Of a DNA stretch of 64,000 nucleotides, positions 12,701 to 24,333 are shown piece by piece. The notes beneath the pieces are model-generated. The model was given only the letters and a program-made list of their open reading frames with translations, made no database searches and was not told where the DNA came from. A program made the translations under genes and the position numbers. Numbering within the stretch: position 1 is the stretch's first letter; the number at the start of each line of letters is the position of its first letter. Origin of the DNA: Chrysoperla carnea (lineage: Eukaryota > Arthropoda > Insecta > Neuroptera > Chrysopidae); the NCBI RefSeq assembly GCF_905475395.1, contig NC_058337.1, positions 104,464,368 through 104,528,367 of the forward strand. The letters run 5' to 3'.

Positions 12701-14233
12701 TTAGGGTAATCTAAACACACAAGGGGATTGAAACGCATATAATATACTCTATATACATGAGATATTTTAAAATCAATAATAAAACGACACTGGTATAGAA
12801 TTCTAACTACTCAGCTGACACAGATAAGGATAAAATCATATTAAAAATTATTACATTAATATCGCTATTCTTTACACATAAACGTCATCTTAACAACAAA
12901 ACCCAATTATTTTTGTTTTGAAAATGCACAACGGATGAAAAAAAAAATATTAATTTTGTATGACTCAACTGTTTTTACTACTTACAAGTAGCGGGTATTG
13001 TTTTGTAATTAAAGACGCCGGAAAAAAGTATAAGCGGCGTCTTATTTAAATTTAATTTAATAAACTCACCGAATTTTTATATTAAGTAATCCATTTTTTT
13101 TGGTACATTTCACATATTTTTTGTAAGCTACACTTTCACTGTCAAAATTAAAGTATTTTGAATTATTCATAATATTTACCAGCAAGAAATACGAGCACAA
13201 AACACAATTGTAAACATATTTTTTTAAACACTTTGTGGGTAAACACGTTTTGGGAAAAACAAATTCGATGATTTTTGTACCTTAGACACTAATATCACTG
13301 TTATAACACGTTGATTTTTTTATAAACTTTGAATTATGCAATTTGATTATTAAAAAAATTTTCTAATTAATTTTTCGAATGTAGTTTTCAAGACTAAAGT
13401 AATTAAAGCACATTGTTTTTATTTTTATTATTAAGTAGATATTTTTAATTTAATATATATTTATTATTATTATTTATACATATTTTTTGATTATAAATTA
13501 CATGATTTTTTCGGTATTTTTCTCAAAACAGCGGTGTGTAAGTAAGCTTACTATTACGCGAGCATTGACAACTAACATTATATACCGCTTGCTTAGCAGC
13601 TGAGACTGGCATTTCATTTAATTCGAATGACCGCCGATAGAGGTTAACATGCTACCATATTGCGCGCTCTATAATGATAGTATACGTACATTCATCCCTA
13701 CCACATACAAGCACTCAAATATTTCACTTGTTTCTCTTGCTTTTGTTTCAAACAAATGAACAACGTTCGTTCAATAGTTGATGATGTAGTGATTCAATTG
13801 TTTTTAATATGTATTATATTGAAATATTATTTTAATTAAAACTTTGTGTTTATTTTATTAATGTTTCTTTCATGTATTGATTTTCTAGTTACTTGAGATA
13901 GTGAAATTAAATTGCATTTTGGACAAGTAGGAGTAACAATTAAATCAATCATTTAAATACAAATACTATAAATTATTTTATTTCATTCTGAATAGGAAAT
14001 GCAGTTATAAAAAAATTCATCCACTGTTGAATTGATAATTTTATATAAAAAAAAAAGACTCCAATTACAGAAGTATTATCTAATTTCACCTTTACCTTTC
14101 ATATAAGAATTAGATCCGGCATTCCAATTTGATTTTGAAATAAGCCACCGTTAAACTTTTGTTTCTAAATTCTCTATGGTTTTGGTTTCTTTTACCGAAC
14201 TTCATGAGTGAGTTCTGAAATAAATATAAACAA
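9704..14233. other. Gene-free stretch with repeats
   Basis: No coding exon could be supported. The stretch holds an R2 repeat (11387-11586), a perfect 9-bp inverted repeat (13012-13043), and many short A/T tracts. 13500-13700 is locally richer in GC and could contain a promoter, but no splice donor and leader could be tied to the exon at 6279-6427. Confidence 0.4.
11387..11586 (+). repeat. Dispersed repeat, family R2 (longest copy)
   Basis: The copy runs from CCGGAAAAGTTTTCTGGCAC through CTTGAAACATAGCTAAGAAC and a CAGACAGACAGA tract to TATAACACCCC and GGGGGTTAAAAAT. Related pieces lie at 22030-22470, 23690-23901 and, inverted, 50865-51200. Repeats of this look are common in insect genomes. 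No protein is encoded. Confidence 0.65.
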
Positions 14234-14720
14234 ACTAGAGTGATACCCACCCGCTTCGCTGGGTTTAAAAGTGAAGATTAATAAAGATTGCTCTGGCTTA
14301 TCCCCTTTCTATAACACTCGAAATAATGATAAGGATTGTTTTACACAGGTAAAATATATGTATGGTTTTCTATTTTTTTTAAATGTATAATAGTCGTAAT
14401 TATTCATTGAGTATATCAGAAAAGAAGGCCGTGAAATATTTTATATTGATTATTTTTACTGAAATCTGTAATTTATGGTAATGTCAAATGACTATACTTT
14501 TACAGAAATCTGTAATTTATGGTAATGTCAAATTAAATTAATTTTTAAATTTTCTTTATTTTTTTATTAATATATCTTTATAAATTGTATCTCATGTGTT
14601 ATTCTGAAGTATGAGCTATATTGCTGTGCAGTTTCATTAAAAACCATTCGCTAGTTTTAGCGTGAAAGCGTAACAAACAAACAAACATAATTACTTTCGC
14701 ATTTATAATATATAGAGATT
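14234..14720 (-). mobile_element. Helitron-like element, inverted 3' end
   Basis: Read on the minus strand, the terminus is ACCCAGCGAAGCGGGT (stem ACCC/GGGT, plus coordinates 14249-14264), about 10 bases of spacer, then CTAGT ending at 14234. This matches the 3' organisation of the element at 9200-9703. The internal motif GCGTGAAAGCGTAACAAACA reads on the plus strand at 14659-14678. The far boundary at 14720 is a guess. Confidence 0.45.
14461..14531. repeat. Tandem duplication, 44-bp period
   Basis: GAAATCTGTAATTTATGGTA with the following ATGTCAAAT occurs at 14461 and again at 14505, giving an exact short tandem duplication. Confidence 0.8.
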
Positions 14721-15752
14721 CAAACATCAATATTCGAAACGTATACAATAATACTTCAAAGCTATAAATTGACCATAGTGATGACAAAAACGAGTTTTTG
14801 ACAGATTACCTAATTGATTAATTTTTTGCCAGGTTCGACTATATAAAATAAAGACTACATAATTCATATTTACTGGGCGTTGTTACATAAAATATAACAT
14901 AGGTCAAATATTAAAATTAAATCAATATTTAAATTGACCCTACTTCAAATTAATTACTCAATATTATTACTTCTAACTACCTTTCTCTAAAACACGTTTT
15001 TAAATCATGACATCACGATTATTATAAACAATATATTAATAAATTTATTTATGGCTATTACTTTTATTTTTACTTTAAGATAGTTAGCCATAAACCTACT
15101 TTTCTTAAGAAGTTGTTGAAATTAAAGTATAATGTTATTCTAGATGTATTTTATTTGTCAAAAAAAGCAGATATTTTTCAATCGATTGTAAAGGCTAACA
15201 TACAACATTGGGCCGATAAAGTTTTGTTAAAAAATTATTGTTTCGTGTACATCGTAAAAACCGTTTTTAAGAATGCTCTAAAAAACTGATATTTAATAAA
15301 TTAGGAAAAAAATTTTGTTGTCTGACTACAATTTTGTCCTTAAGAACTTGTAGTGAAATGAGGTATAATCTGTATCTATATTGAACGACACAATTGTGTA
15401 CATATACAATACTCAGTAAGTTATTAGTTGTTCCTCTACAATTTCCTCTACAGTTACTTCTCTTATAACCACAATATAGTTGTTTCTCTTCAACAATAGA
15501 ATTGTAAAATTTTGCGTTATTGTATCTCAACAAGACCCGATTAATCGTTTTTCTTTATTTAACTCAGAACAAATATATTAACAAACAGTTTTATTAAAAT
15601 GACAGACAGATTTTGTTTTTGTAAATAAAAAATTTACTCATAACACAATCTCTTTTATATTAATAATCCGAACTTAAATTAAGTTTATCTCGAGTTAGAG
15701 ACGGCCAAACGACTTCAACTAATGGTAATTGTATTATAATATCCTGAATAAT

Positions 15753-15954
15753 CAGTGGTGGATTTAACAGGTGGGCAAAGGAGCATTTGTCCACTGCTCC
15801 CCCCTCCAGAAGATGGAGCGTACTGTGTCTACTAATCACTGATTTAAAATATTTTCTACGCATTAATTTCTTCAAACTTTCTAAAAACTATATAGTAGAA
15901 CACGAGATTGTGGAAATTTTCCCCTTTAGGCCTTTATCCCTAAATCCGCCACTG
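15753..15954. mobile_element. Short hAT-type MITE (202 bp)
   Basis: The terminal inverted repeats are CAGTGGTGGATTTA at the left and TAAATCCGCCACTG at the right, matching the ends of the larger element at 17280-18342. Flanking 8-mers TGAATAAT and TTAATGAG agree at only about five positions, so any target duplication has decayed. No transposase is encoded. Confidence 0.7.
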
Positions 15955-17279
15955 TTAATGAGAGAACAAAAATTTACAATTTACCGACACTATGTCCATG
16001 GTAAGAATTAAGAAATGAAAATCATTTTTTTAAACGATTTGTATTGAGTATTTGCATAAACATTACGTCTAAGTATTATTAACAGTAACATAACTTGTCA
16101 AGTAAGATTATTTTTGTTTGAACTTCACTGTCTCTAATAAATGGCCTTACTACCTTAAACAAAAAAATCAAAATAAAAACAATTATGTTTATTGCTTATT
16201 ATTAGAACTATTTAATACTAAATTTTATATCATTTATACAAGTTTTTATCTTAACTAATTATCATGTCACTTTAATATTTTATCATAATATTTGATTTAC
16301 GATACCTACGCGTGTTCAATTAGCGGTAAATTACTATTGAAGTATTACTGCGTTTGTCTCTATTTATAATTACATCACTTCACATCCGTATTTTTTTATA
16401 GCAACAGCTTTACAGAGTTTTGTGTACTTTCAAACTTTGTGCTAACGATTTTAAACAAAGAAAGTATTTCGAACATTAAAAGAATAAGGGAGATCTTATA
16501 TCGTTTTCAAGGGCCTGTATAAGCAAAATTGTTGCGGCTATCAAAAGGACACGGGCTAATGTGTCAGGCATACTGAACTCCTGGGCCTGACAGTATATAA
16601 TGACTATTGCAGTAGCTGTCACTGTGGGGAGGAGAAAGAATCTATGTCTCATCTTAATTCCTTTAACGACCAAGCACTCCTACTGTTCTTAAAAAGTAAG
16701 GATTAAGTTATGTTGGCGGTCCATGAAGGACACACTTAGGCCATAAGGCCCATAGTGATACCATATGTGTTTTACAATTCTTTCTTCAGTATTTTGCTGA
16801 AAATTTCAGCTACTCAATTATTTTGAGAAGCTGAGTACACCTCCTAAGTAAGGTAATAGTCAGATTCTTCGTCTGACTAAGTAAACTTATTCTTTTTTCT
16901 AAGTTTGATATTATTTTTTAATTGTTAAATAAAACAGTGAAGATTAACCCAAATGTCTTGCGCAACAAGCAAAACAGCTGATATCTCAATAAGAAGTTCC
17001 ATCTCGACTCAATCAGAGGCGCAAATTCATAAAATAGCATATTGAATCTAGTATGTTAGACTATGATGTCCGTATCGAAAGGCAAAGGTTTTATTGATTG
17101 AAATTAACGATTTGAAAAAAAAAAGTTAGTTTATTTCGAGTGACTCGATTTCTTTGTCTATTTTGCTGTATGTGAACTGCAAACATCAAATGGTAGAATA
17201 AATAATTGGTACAATTCACTACACTTTATTATCTCATCGTTGCAGTCGTCGATATGAATAGCAAAAAAGTATTTCCAAA
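15955..17279. other. Non-coding stretch with dispersed repeat R4
   Basis: The segment 16712-16760 (GTCCATGAAGGACACACTTAGGC) is shared with 47985-48015, which is preceded there by TTAGGTTAGGTTA. An open frame on the minus strand at 16476-16673 (65 codons, hydrophobic) is GC-richer than its surroundings. It has no identifiable family and is more likely repeat sequence than a gene. Confidence 0.4.
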
Positions 17280-18342
17280 CAGTGGCGGATTTAGAGATTT
17301 GCCGCCCGTAGGCTATTCAATTTTTGCCGCCTCTAAATTTTGATATCTTAGTTCACAATCATATCAATTATCTATCAATAAAATTGCAACTTTATGATTT
17401 GTGCTCCATTATCCTCATTACATCAACTTTTCCCGTATGGTTAGTATCATCGAGAACTATGGTACCGTGTTAGATCCTTGATTTTTACAGCAAAGAATTA
17501 TCAAAAAACAATATTTTATGCAAAAAAATATCTCAAACATGTACCAATTTTATAAAGTAAGTTAAGGTATGTGTTAAAACTATACAATACTAATGTAATA
17601 GGAATAAAGCTTACACAAAAAACCTAGATTTGGCGAACGTTGATAAATATTTATTATTACACTTACAGTTACAAAACAACACAATAAATATATCCTTTCT
17701 TAATTTTTTTTATTGTCATGTTGCAATCGTTCAAATATCAGTTATTCGATTGATTTAAACAAAAAGACTATACTTATTCTGAATCTCTATAAGATATCGA
17801 ACTAGTTTTTTATTTAATAAAAATTAGTCAGTATTTTTTACGCATAAAGAAATAACTTTCTGGAATAGAATTTGACAATTTGCAAACTTGCTGCAGCAAT
17901 CATGATTAGACCATCGATATTGTATCAAGATTGAATTGTGTAAGGAGATCTCATAATTATTAGGTACACGGAGAAAAAATTATAGTAATTATCAGTGAAG
18001 AAAATATGTAAAAATAACTAAATTTCGACTATAATATGGAATCGCTATTGCGATATTCTAAAAATTCATGATCATTACATTATAATCAAAAGCGTTTAGC
18101 AATTGTTTATGCAGAGATTTTGAGATATTTATTATTTAGCACTGTATATAGGACTATATTTCGGTTTTTGTTGAATATTTTAATTCCTCTATAATTTTTG
18201 AAATTCGTATTTTGTGTGTGTATTATAATTTTTTCTAAATTTTGTCAATCGAAATAAAAAATTTATGAACTAAATTTGCCGCCCCTTAAAATTTGCCGCC
18301 CTAGGCTCCAGCCTACTCAGCCTGCTGGTAAATCCGCCACTG
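17280..18342. mobile_element. hAT-type non-autonomous transposon, complete, 1,063 bp
   Basis: The terminal inverted repeats CAGTGGCGGATTTA (17280) and TAAATCCGCCACTG (ending 18342) are perfect. Both sides are flanked by an exact 8-bp target-site duplication, TTTCCAAA (17272-17279 and 18343-18350). An 8-bp duplication is diagnostic of the hAT superfamily. The motif TTTGCCGCC occurs twice near each end, in the same orientation, and may be a subterminal transposase-binding site. No transposase frame is present, so it would need a partner in trans. The perfect duplication suggests a fairly recent insertion. Confidence 0.9.
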
Positions 18343-18350
18343 TTTCCAAA

Positions 18351-21300
18351 TATAATATTGCTCTATTAAATTCTATAAAACCAGAACAATCTAGTGTAAA
18401 CTTAAACTTGACTTACAACTTCCATAAATGAATTCAAAAAAATGGAAGTGAAACAACGACTTTTGATTGTATTCCACCTATCATAAAATACACCTTATAT
18501 AATGGCGTTAGTTTTACTTCTATGTATAAGCCATGATATAATTTTAGTTTGTCTGTTAAGATCGCCATGACCTTGGCACACCCAGCTTTTATCTAAAGAA
18601 AGGGGGGCAAAATACTAATTTTTGGCCTAAAAGGAGGCAAATCAGAAATTTTTAGTCCAAAAATTGCATAATTGCAACGGTCCCTCCTTTTATCATGAAA
18701 CAAGATGAAACTATTATAGATCTACAATCTTGATGTTCTTGTACGCAGTGGATGCATGGATTCGTCTTTAAAAGGGAAAATAGAACCTTTTTTTGTCAAT
18801 ATGGGTGCAGAAAAAGTGTTGAAAACAATTCTTCCACTTCTTCGGTTGAGTAACTGTATAGATTACTGAAATCGCAACATTACCCATTAAAATGTAAAAG
18901 TAGACTCGATACAATAACAAAATTTGAAAGTTACATTAAAATTGATTGAAAAAACGAAGAAGTAATTCAAAGACTGTTACCCGTCTCTTTCTTGCAAAAC
19001 AGAGTTTTATATATAATCTCTATCGAGATATTCAATAATGAATAATCTTAAAGTATCTTCCTCTTTGTTTAATTAGTAGTTTCAAACGTTCATATTTTGC
19101 ATACTCAGATTTTCCCAAACCAACTTCACATTTCTGTCGGTGTAGTGAGAATTCTTCACCTAAACTGATAACAAAAATTTGGTTATCCTCCCAATTCAGT
19201 CTCTTTCAGAATTGACCAACATTTTCATCATCGATAAAGAATAATTTTGTAATATCAAAGGATTCAATGCAGGAAGCTAGTATGAATGCATAACGAAATG
19301 AATCCTGTAACACTTTTAAACTCTAGAAAGGGTTTAAGACTTTCGACGATGATGTTTAATGTAGAATGGCATAACATACGATATTCATCTCTCGAGAACT
19401 CTAACTTTCGGGGTGTGTAGATAGAGGATGTATGACGTTCAAACCAAATCAATTTTTTTATTAAAAATAAGATAAAAAATATTAATAGTTATTACTAATA
19501 ATATACTTACAAATGACTTCCATTTAAGATTAGAATCAATGAATAATAATATAATGTACATTTAGTCACTAATAAGTAAATAATTACATCCTTTAATATA
19601 TGTAGGTGACGAAATATAGTATGATGACGTCACAGTAAGCAGAAATCTTATATTAGTTAAAATCCATACAGAAAATGTTTAGAATACAGTCACAAGCTAA
19701 AATAATGTTCTTGATAAAGAAGAACGTAGAATATCGCATGTTGTCAGACAGATGGACAAATTTCGAACCCCGAACCTCAAATCAATTCCTAATGGCTCAA
19801 AGAACTAGATCTTTTAGATCTTCAAACCCTTGTTACATAGTTACTAGATCTTCAACCCTTATTACTCAGCATTACTCAGTTTGCTTTCAGTTCTTTATGT
19901 TACACAATAAAAATACATGACTTGTATCTTACACACTATCAAAACATACAATCTCGATAGAAGAAAAAATAACTGATAATAAATAATTTTCTAAAACATT
20001 TCTAAACTAAACAACATATGAGAATTTTAAATCCATTATATCCATTATATAAATCTATGACAGTCTTTCATCATAGTAACAACAACGTAATTTACTGTTT
20101 TCATCCCTGGTTTCTTCTATAAAATTGTAGAAGCACGTACAAAGTACAAAGCTATTCCTCAATCGATGTTGTTATATAAATTATGTGGTGTGTGCGTTTT
20201 TGAAAATGCTATGTAAGAAGAAATTACAGCTATTTTTATACCATGTATATATGAAATATACATAGTACATGAAAAAAAAACTTAATTATGTTTTTAAGCA
20301 GTTAGCGTTGTGTTTTTAAGCCAATATTGCTAATTAACTAAATTATGTTGGAAATCATTAGGTTAATCGATTGGGGAGCATTACATTTAAGCTATGAAAG
20401 CGTTTTATCAAATAATGTTGGAGCACTGAAAGAGCAGATTCAACAAGAAGTGGTTCTAATCTACCCGTTTAGACAGACGTCATCTCAAGAAATTGAATTA
20501 AATTAGCTAAATTTATTTAAAAAAACTTTTGAAAAATGAATGGGAATACGTTTTTACAGCAAAATCGCACAATTCTCTGCCTCACCATGTATATGATATT
20601 ATGTTCATCAGAGAGGGAGGTTTTCATTTGGCTTTATTTTATTTTGGAAGTTATTTTGCTATGTTTAATTTTCAATAGCAAGTAAGGTCGATGCAGAAAT
20701 TTATAACAAAAAAAATTTTTGTTCTCACCTCAATCCAATCAATAGAAGCAGAAATATTCCAGAAAAAATCACCAAAGAAAGCAGTGCAGATCAATCTGGA
20801 ACCGAAAAACTCTGATTTTTACAACGAAAGAAACCCAATCCGGTAGATTTAACTTGTTACTGCTTTTGCACTGAGATTTTTATTGTGTCGTAATGCTTTA
20901 ATTTTTAGACAACATTGTAGATATATGTACCTAATGTACCATTTTCTAAAGATTTCTTCTCTACAACATATATATCTATCATTTCTCATAATAATAACGA
21001 GCACGACGATATCTTCTAGAATTTTCTATATATACGCTCTATTTTAACATCGTGTATAGGACATAAAGCGTATTATTCACAATATATTCTTTTTGAAAGA
21101 AATAGTTTAATCTACGAACACAACACATGTTTACATATGACTAGACTAGACTGTGTACTACGATGATAAACATAGTCTACAATTGCTTTTAGCGAATTTC
21201 TTATTCAAGAAAAATAAGCTATGGATTTATATATACCGATTAATTGCTTTAAATATCCACCGAATATAATCAGTTCATACATAGAAGTTATTGTTCGGAT

Positions 21301-21463
21301 AAAGTTCCATATCTTTAAGCTGCTGTTGTATAACAATAGCTTAAAAACGGGCAAAGTACGAAGAGCACAAACGGTGGATTTTTTAAACCCAATTAATATT
21401 AACACTATAGGTCGCTTCTTGCGGAATCCCGTGATTAATATCAGCAGTAATTTACATTATTTT
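18351..21463. other. Gene-free stretch
   Basis: No exon could be supported. 18560-18690 holds a G-run repeat fragment (AAAGGGGGGCAAA). 20230-20270 has a short piece of the R1 repeat (TATACCATGTATATATGAAA). 21322-21353 is a near-perfect 32-bp palindrome centred on TTGTATAACAA. Overlapping open frames on both strands near 21220-21470 are side effects of this palindrome. Confidence 0.45.
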
Positions 21464-21705
21464 TATTTATAGGCAATTTCATTACAGATATGATATACAA
21501 ATTACAAAATAAACAAAATTAAACGGTAATATTATTTCCCTAACCTGTTTCTTTTCTAATCGGTACATTTTGAAACCTGTCGGTTTGATGTCCCTATAGC
21601 TTGCACCAAAAGCTTGAAAATGAGGAGTGAATCATGGAATTTACACAGGAATAAGGAAGATATAGTGGGAAAAGAAAAAACAGGCTAGAGAAATAATACA
21701 GAATT
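21464..21705 (+). repeat. Dispersed repeat, family R3 (copy 2)
   Basis: It begins TATAGGCAATTTCATTACAG and ends near AAAAACAGGCTAGAGA. It is collinear with 47634-47845 inside intron 6 of the first intact protease gene, and partly with 4240-4360. No coding capacity is visible. Confidence 0.6.
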
Positions 21706-22029
21706 CGCTCAATTCCCGTAGCTTCTGTGCGACGAATCTTTTTTTAATATTACATTACACATATTTCTTTCTACATAAAGAAAATTGTATGTATTCGATT
21801 TAACAACATGTCTTAGAATTAAAAAGCTTTTCCAAACTAAATGGTCTACACATTATGCAACTTATGGTACGAGAACTGGTATCGTTTTCAAATTCAGGAT
21901 ATGTGTCACAACTGAAAGCAGTTTCGTTAACTTATGCTGAAAACGCGCTAGTAAAGTTAATTATAAAACTGAATCATACTAAAACTGCAGACTTAACTTT
22001 TGCTAACTATTAGAATAGTATTCTCAGTC

Positions 22030-22470
22030 GTTTGAAGATCATCAACACTTTTCTAGTTGTTATCGGTTACGGAATCTTAAACTCGAACTTGAAACATATA
22101 GCTAAGAACACTGTCAACCAAATTACCTTTCGAACAAACAATACCAAATCAAAATCGGTTTATTCGTTTAAGAGCTACGATGACAAGAAATCAGGTCTGA
22201 ATGATTCGTTTGTGGCATCGTAGTTTCTAAACGAATGAACCGATTTTGTTTATATTTGTTTGCTTGAAGAATAATTGGATCCAGATCATCACCTTTTTTC
22301 TAGTTGTTATCGGATACGGAATCCTACACTCGAAGTTAAAAACATAGCCAAGAATAGTCTAGAGAAAATTATTTTTCAAAAAAAAAAAAAAATCCAAATT
22401 GGTTTATCCGTTTCGATACCACGATGCTTAGCTCATAGCACCCCTCTTTTTAGTAAAGAATGAAGGCAAT
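22030..22470 (+). repeat. R2 repeat, two degenerate copies in tandem
   Basis: Copies near 22050 and 22295 share ATCGG(T/A)TACGGAATC, an AACATA(TA)GC(T/C)AAGAA block, and an inverted or direct piece around CGATG. The two short plus-strand open frames here (about 62 codons each) are translations of the repeat, not genes. Confidence 0.5.
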
Positions 22471-23689
22471 AAATTTTATAAGTTTAACAAAATGGTCAGT
22501 TACATAATGAGGATATTTATTATTATTAGTTTTTTTTTATTAATTTAAATTCATCCTTGAATAGGTGTGTAAGCAGCAATATATCCATTTAAAACAATTA
22601 AATAATTGTAACAAAAAAATCTTTATTATTATAAAATGTAATAATAATGGAGTGAAAATTTTATGTCCATCTGTCATTGAACACCGCATGACATAAATCA
22701 ACATTACACATAGAATCGCATTATATTATTTATTGAAGTGTTTCCCATTAAGAGTAAGAGTTTGCTCCAGGCCTTTAAAAGTTAACTCAAACTATGTCAT
22801 TGATGATGATAGGATGTATTGTGACCTCCGCGACATTTGGCAATATTACACAAAACAGCATGAAATACTCACTCTTTTAGAGAAATTTACCCAAATTGTA
22901 TAAAGTTCGGATACTTTTATTGAAGAATCCTCAAAAAAATGTTGGTTTCGAGACGGATAAAGTTCGCATTTGAAGGCAATTTTTTTAAAATCATATTTAT
23001 CATGTTCTTTTGTGATAGTGTAACTGTGTAAGTCGTACAAAGTTCAACAAAGAATGAAATATCCGAAATTTAAAAGGTTTAAAATAAACTCTTGAAAACC
23101 TTACTGTCTGTCGTACCAATAGTATAAATAAAAATAAACTAATGTAATGTAATATAAAGTTCGGACACTCTTATTGGGAAATCCTATATTATTATGAAGA
23201 AAAATAAAATGATGTAATATGTAAAATTAAAATTGACGTTGGGTTCTAAAGTTATCCACATATCTAGATAATGTAATAATAATAATAATAATAAAAATTA
23301 ATTAAAATAAATGATTAATGATTCTTAGATCTAGTAAGTATTATTTAAATATCTGTTGAATATTCAAAATGGTCCACAAATAATTTGCATAAGATGAATT
23401 ATTTGGATTATTTTTTTAATTTTAAAGTCTTAAAGCTTACACATAATAAGAAGGTATTAACCAACAAAAAAAAGCTCTGAAAATGACATGTTATACAAAA
23501 TTGATGGTGTTTTGGATAAATAAATTACTTTTACTTTTGTGTAATAGGTAATGAGTAAGTGACTCCTTTAAAATACAAAACACCGGGATGGATAACAAAA
23601 ATTTTCCATTAGAAGGCAGATACTATAAGATACCATATTCTGATCAGTTCATGTAATAATTGAATTAAGTGAAATTAACAAAATTTCCG

Positions 23690-23901
23690 GTAAATTTTTC
23701 GGAATCGGAACCCTATACTCACACTTGAAACATATCTAATAACACTCTCCATTAACTTACCTTTAACCTTAGAGCCTTCTCCAAGCTGAAAGGATTTTGA
23801 AGATCGTCGCCAACTTTGTAGTTGTTCGAGGTTCGGAAAATTAAACTCGCACTTGTAACATAGCTAAGAACACTCTCCAATAAATTACCTCTCAAACGAA
23901 A
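23690..23901 (+). repeat. R2 repeat, two partial copies
   Basis: Two blocks with CTTGAAACATATCTAATAAC and CTTGTAACATAGCTAAGAAC, each followed by CACTC(T)CC and ATTACCT, match the 11387-11586 copy. Confidence 0.55.
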
Positions 23902-24095
23902 CGGAAGGAAAATAGACTCAAATATATTTAATTTTTTATATTTAAATAATATATTTAAATTTTTTATTAATTTTATTGCAAAAATAAAAATATATTTAAC
24001 AAAATAACGGAAATGCTTATTTAAATTAAAAAAATATTTACATTTGTTTTATTTCATTAAGTAGCGAATAAAAACTATACTTATCACTTAAAAGA
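23902..24095. repeat. Left direct repeat flanking the TIL-domain gene
   Basis: This is collinear with 27890-28055 in the same orientation. Shared blocks are CGGAAG(G/A)AAAATAGACTC, ATATTTAACAAAATAACGGA, AAATGCT(T/C)ATT, and GTTTTATTTCATT with TAGCGAATAAAA. The pair encloses the whole TIL gene. It could be two copies of one dispersed element, or the spacer left from a tandem gene array. Confidence 0.7.
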
Positions 24096-24333
24096 GATTT
24101 TTCGAATTATATATTATATTTGTTTATTAATATGATATCAATCAATACCCTATATTTTTAAGAAAGATCCTGACATTGTCTGTAGAAAAGTGGTTCAAAA
24201 AAGCTGGTGATTTTTGAAATAGATCATTCCCTTTCCTCGAAATGCATTTCTCTTAAATCCATTCTTTTTAGTTTTTCCATAATAAAGTTTTTTTCTCGAT
24301 TTAGCTGGTTTTAAATGGGCAAATGGACATTGT

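Noticed and set aside
16476-16673. 65-codon hydrophobic open frame on the minus strand
   Set aside because: Membrane-like composition but no start context, splice sites or family; it sits beside dispersed repeat R4 and is probably repeat sequence.
21205-21472. Open frames on both strands with similar peptides (FKLLLYN)
   Set aside because: The resemblance arises from a 32-bp palindrome at 21322-21353, not from genes.
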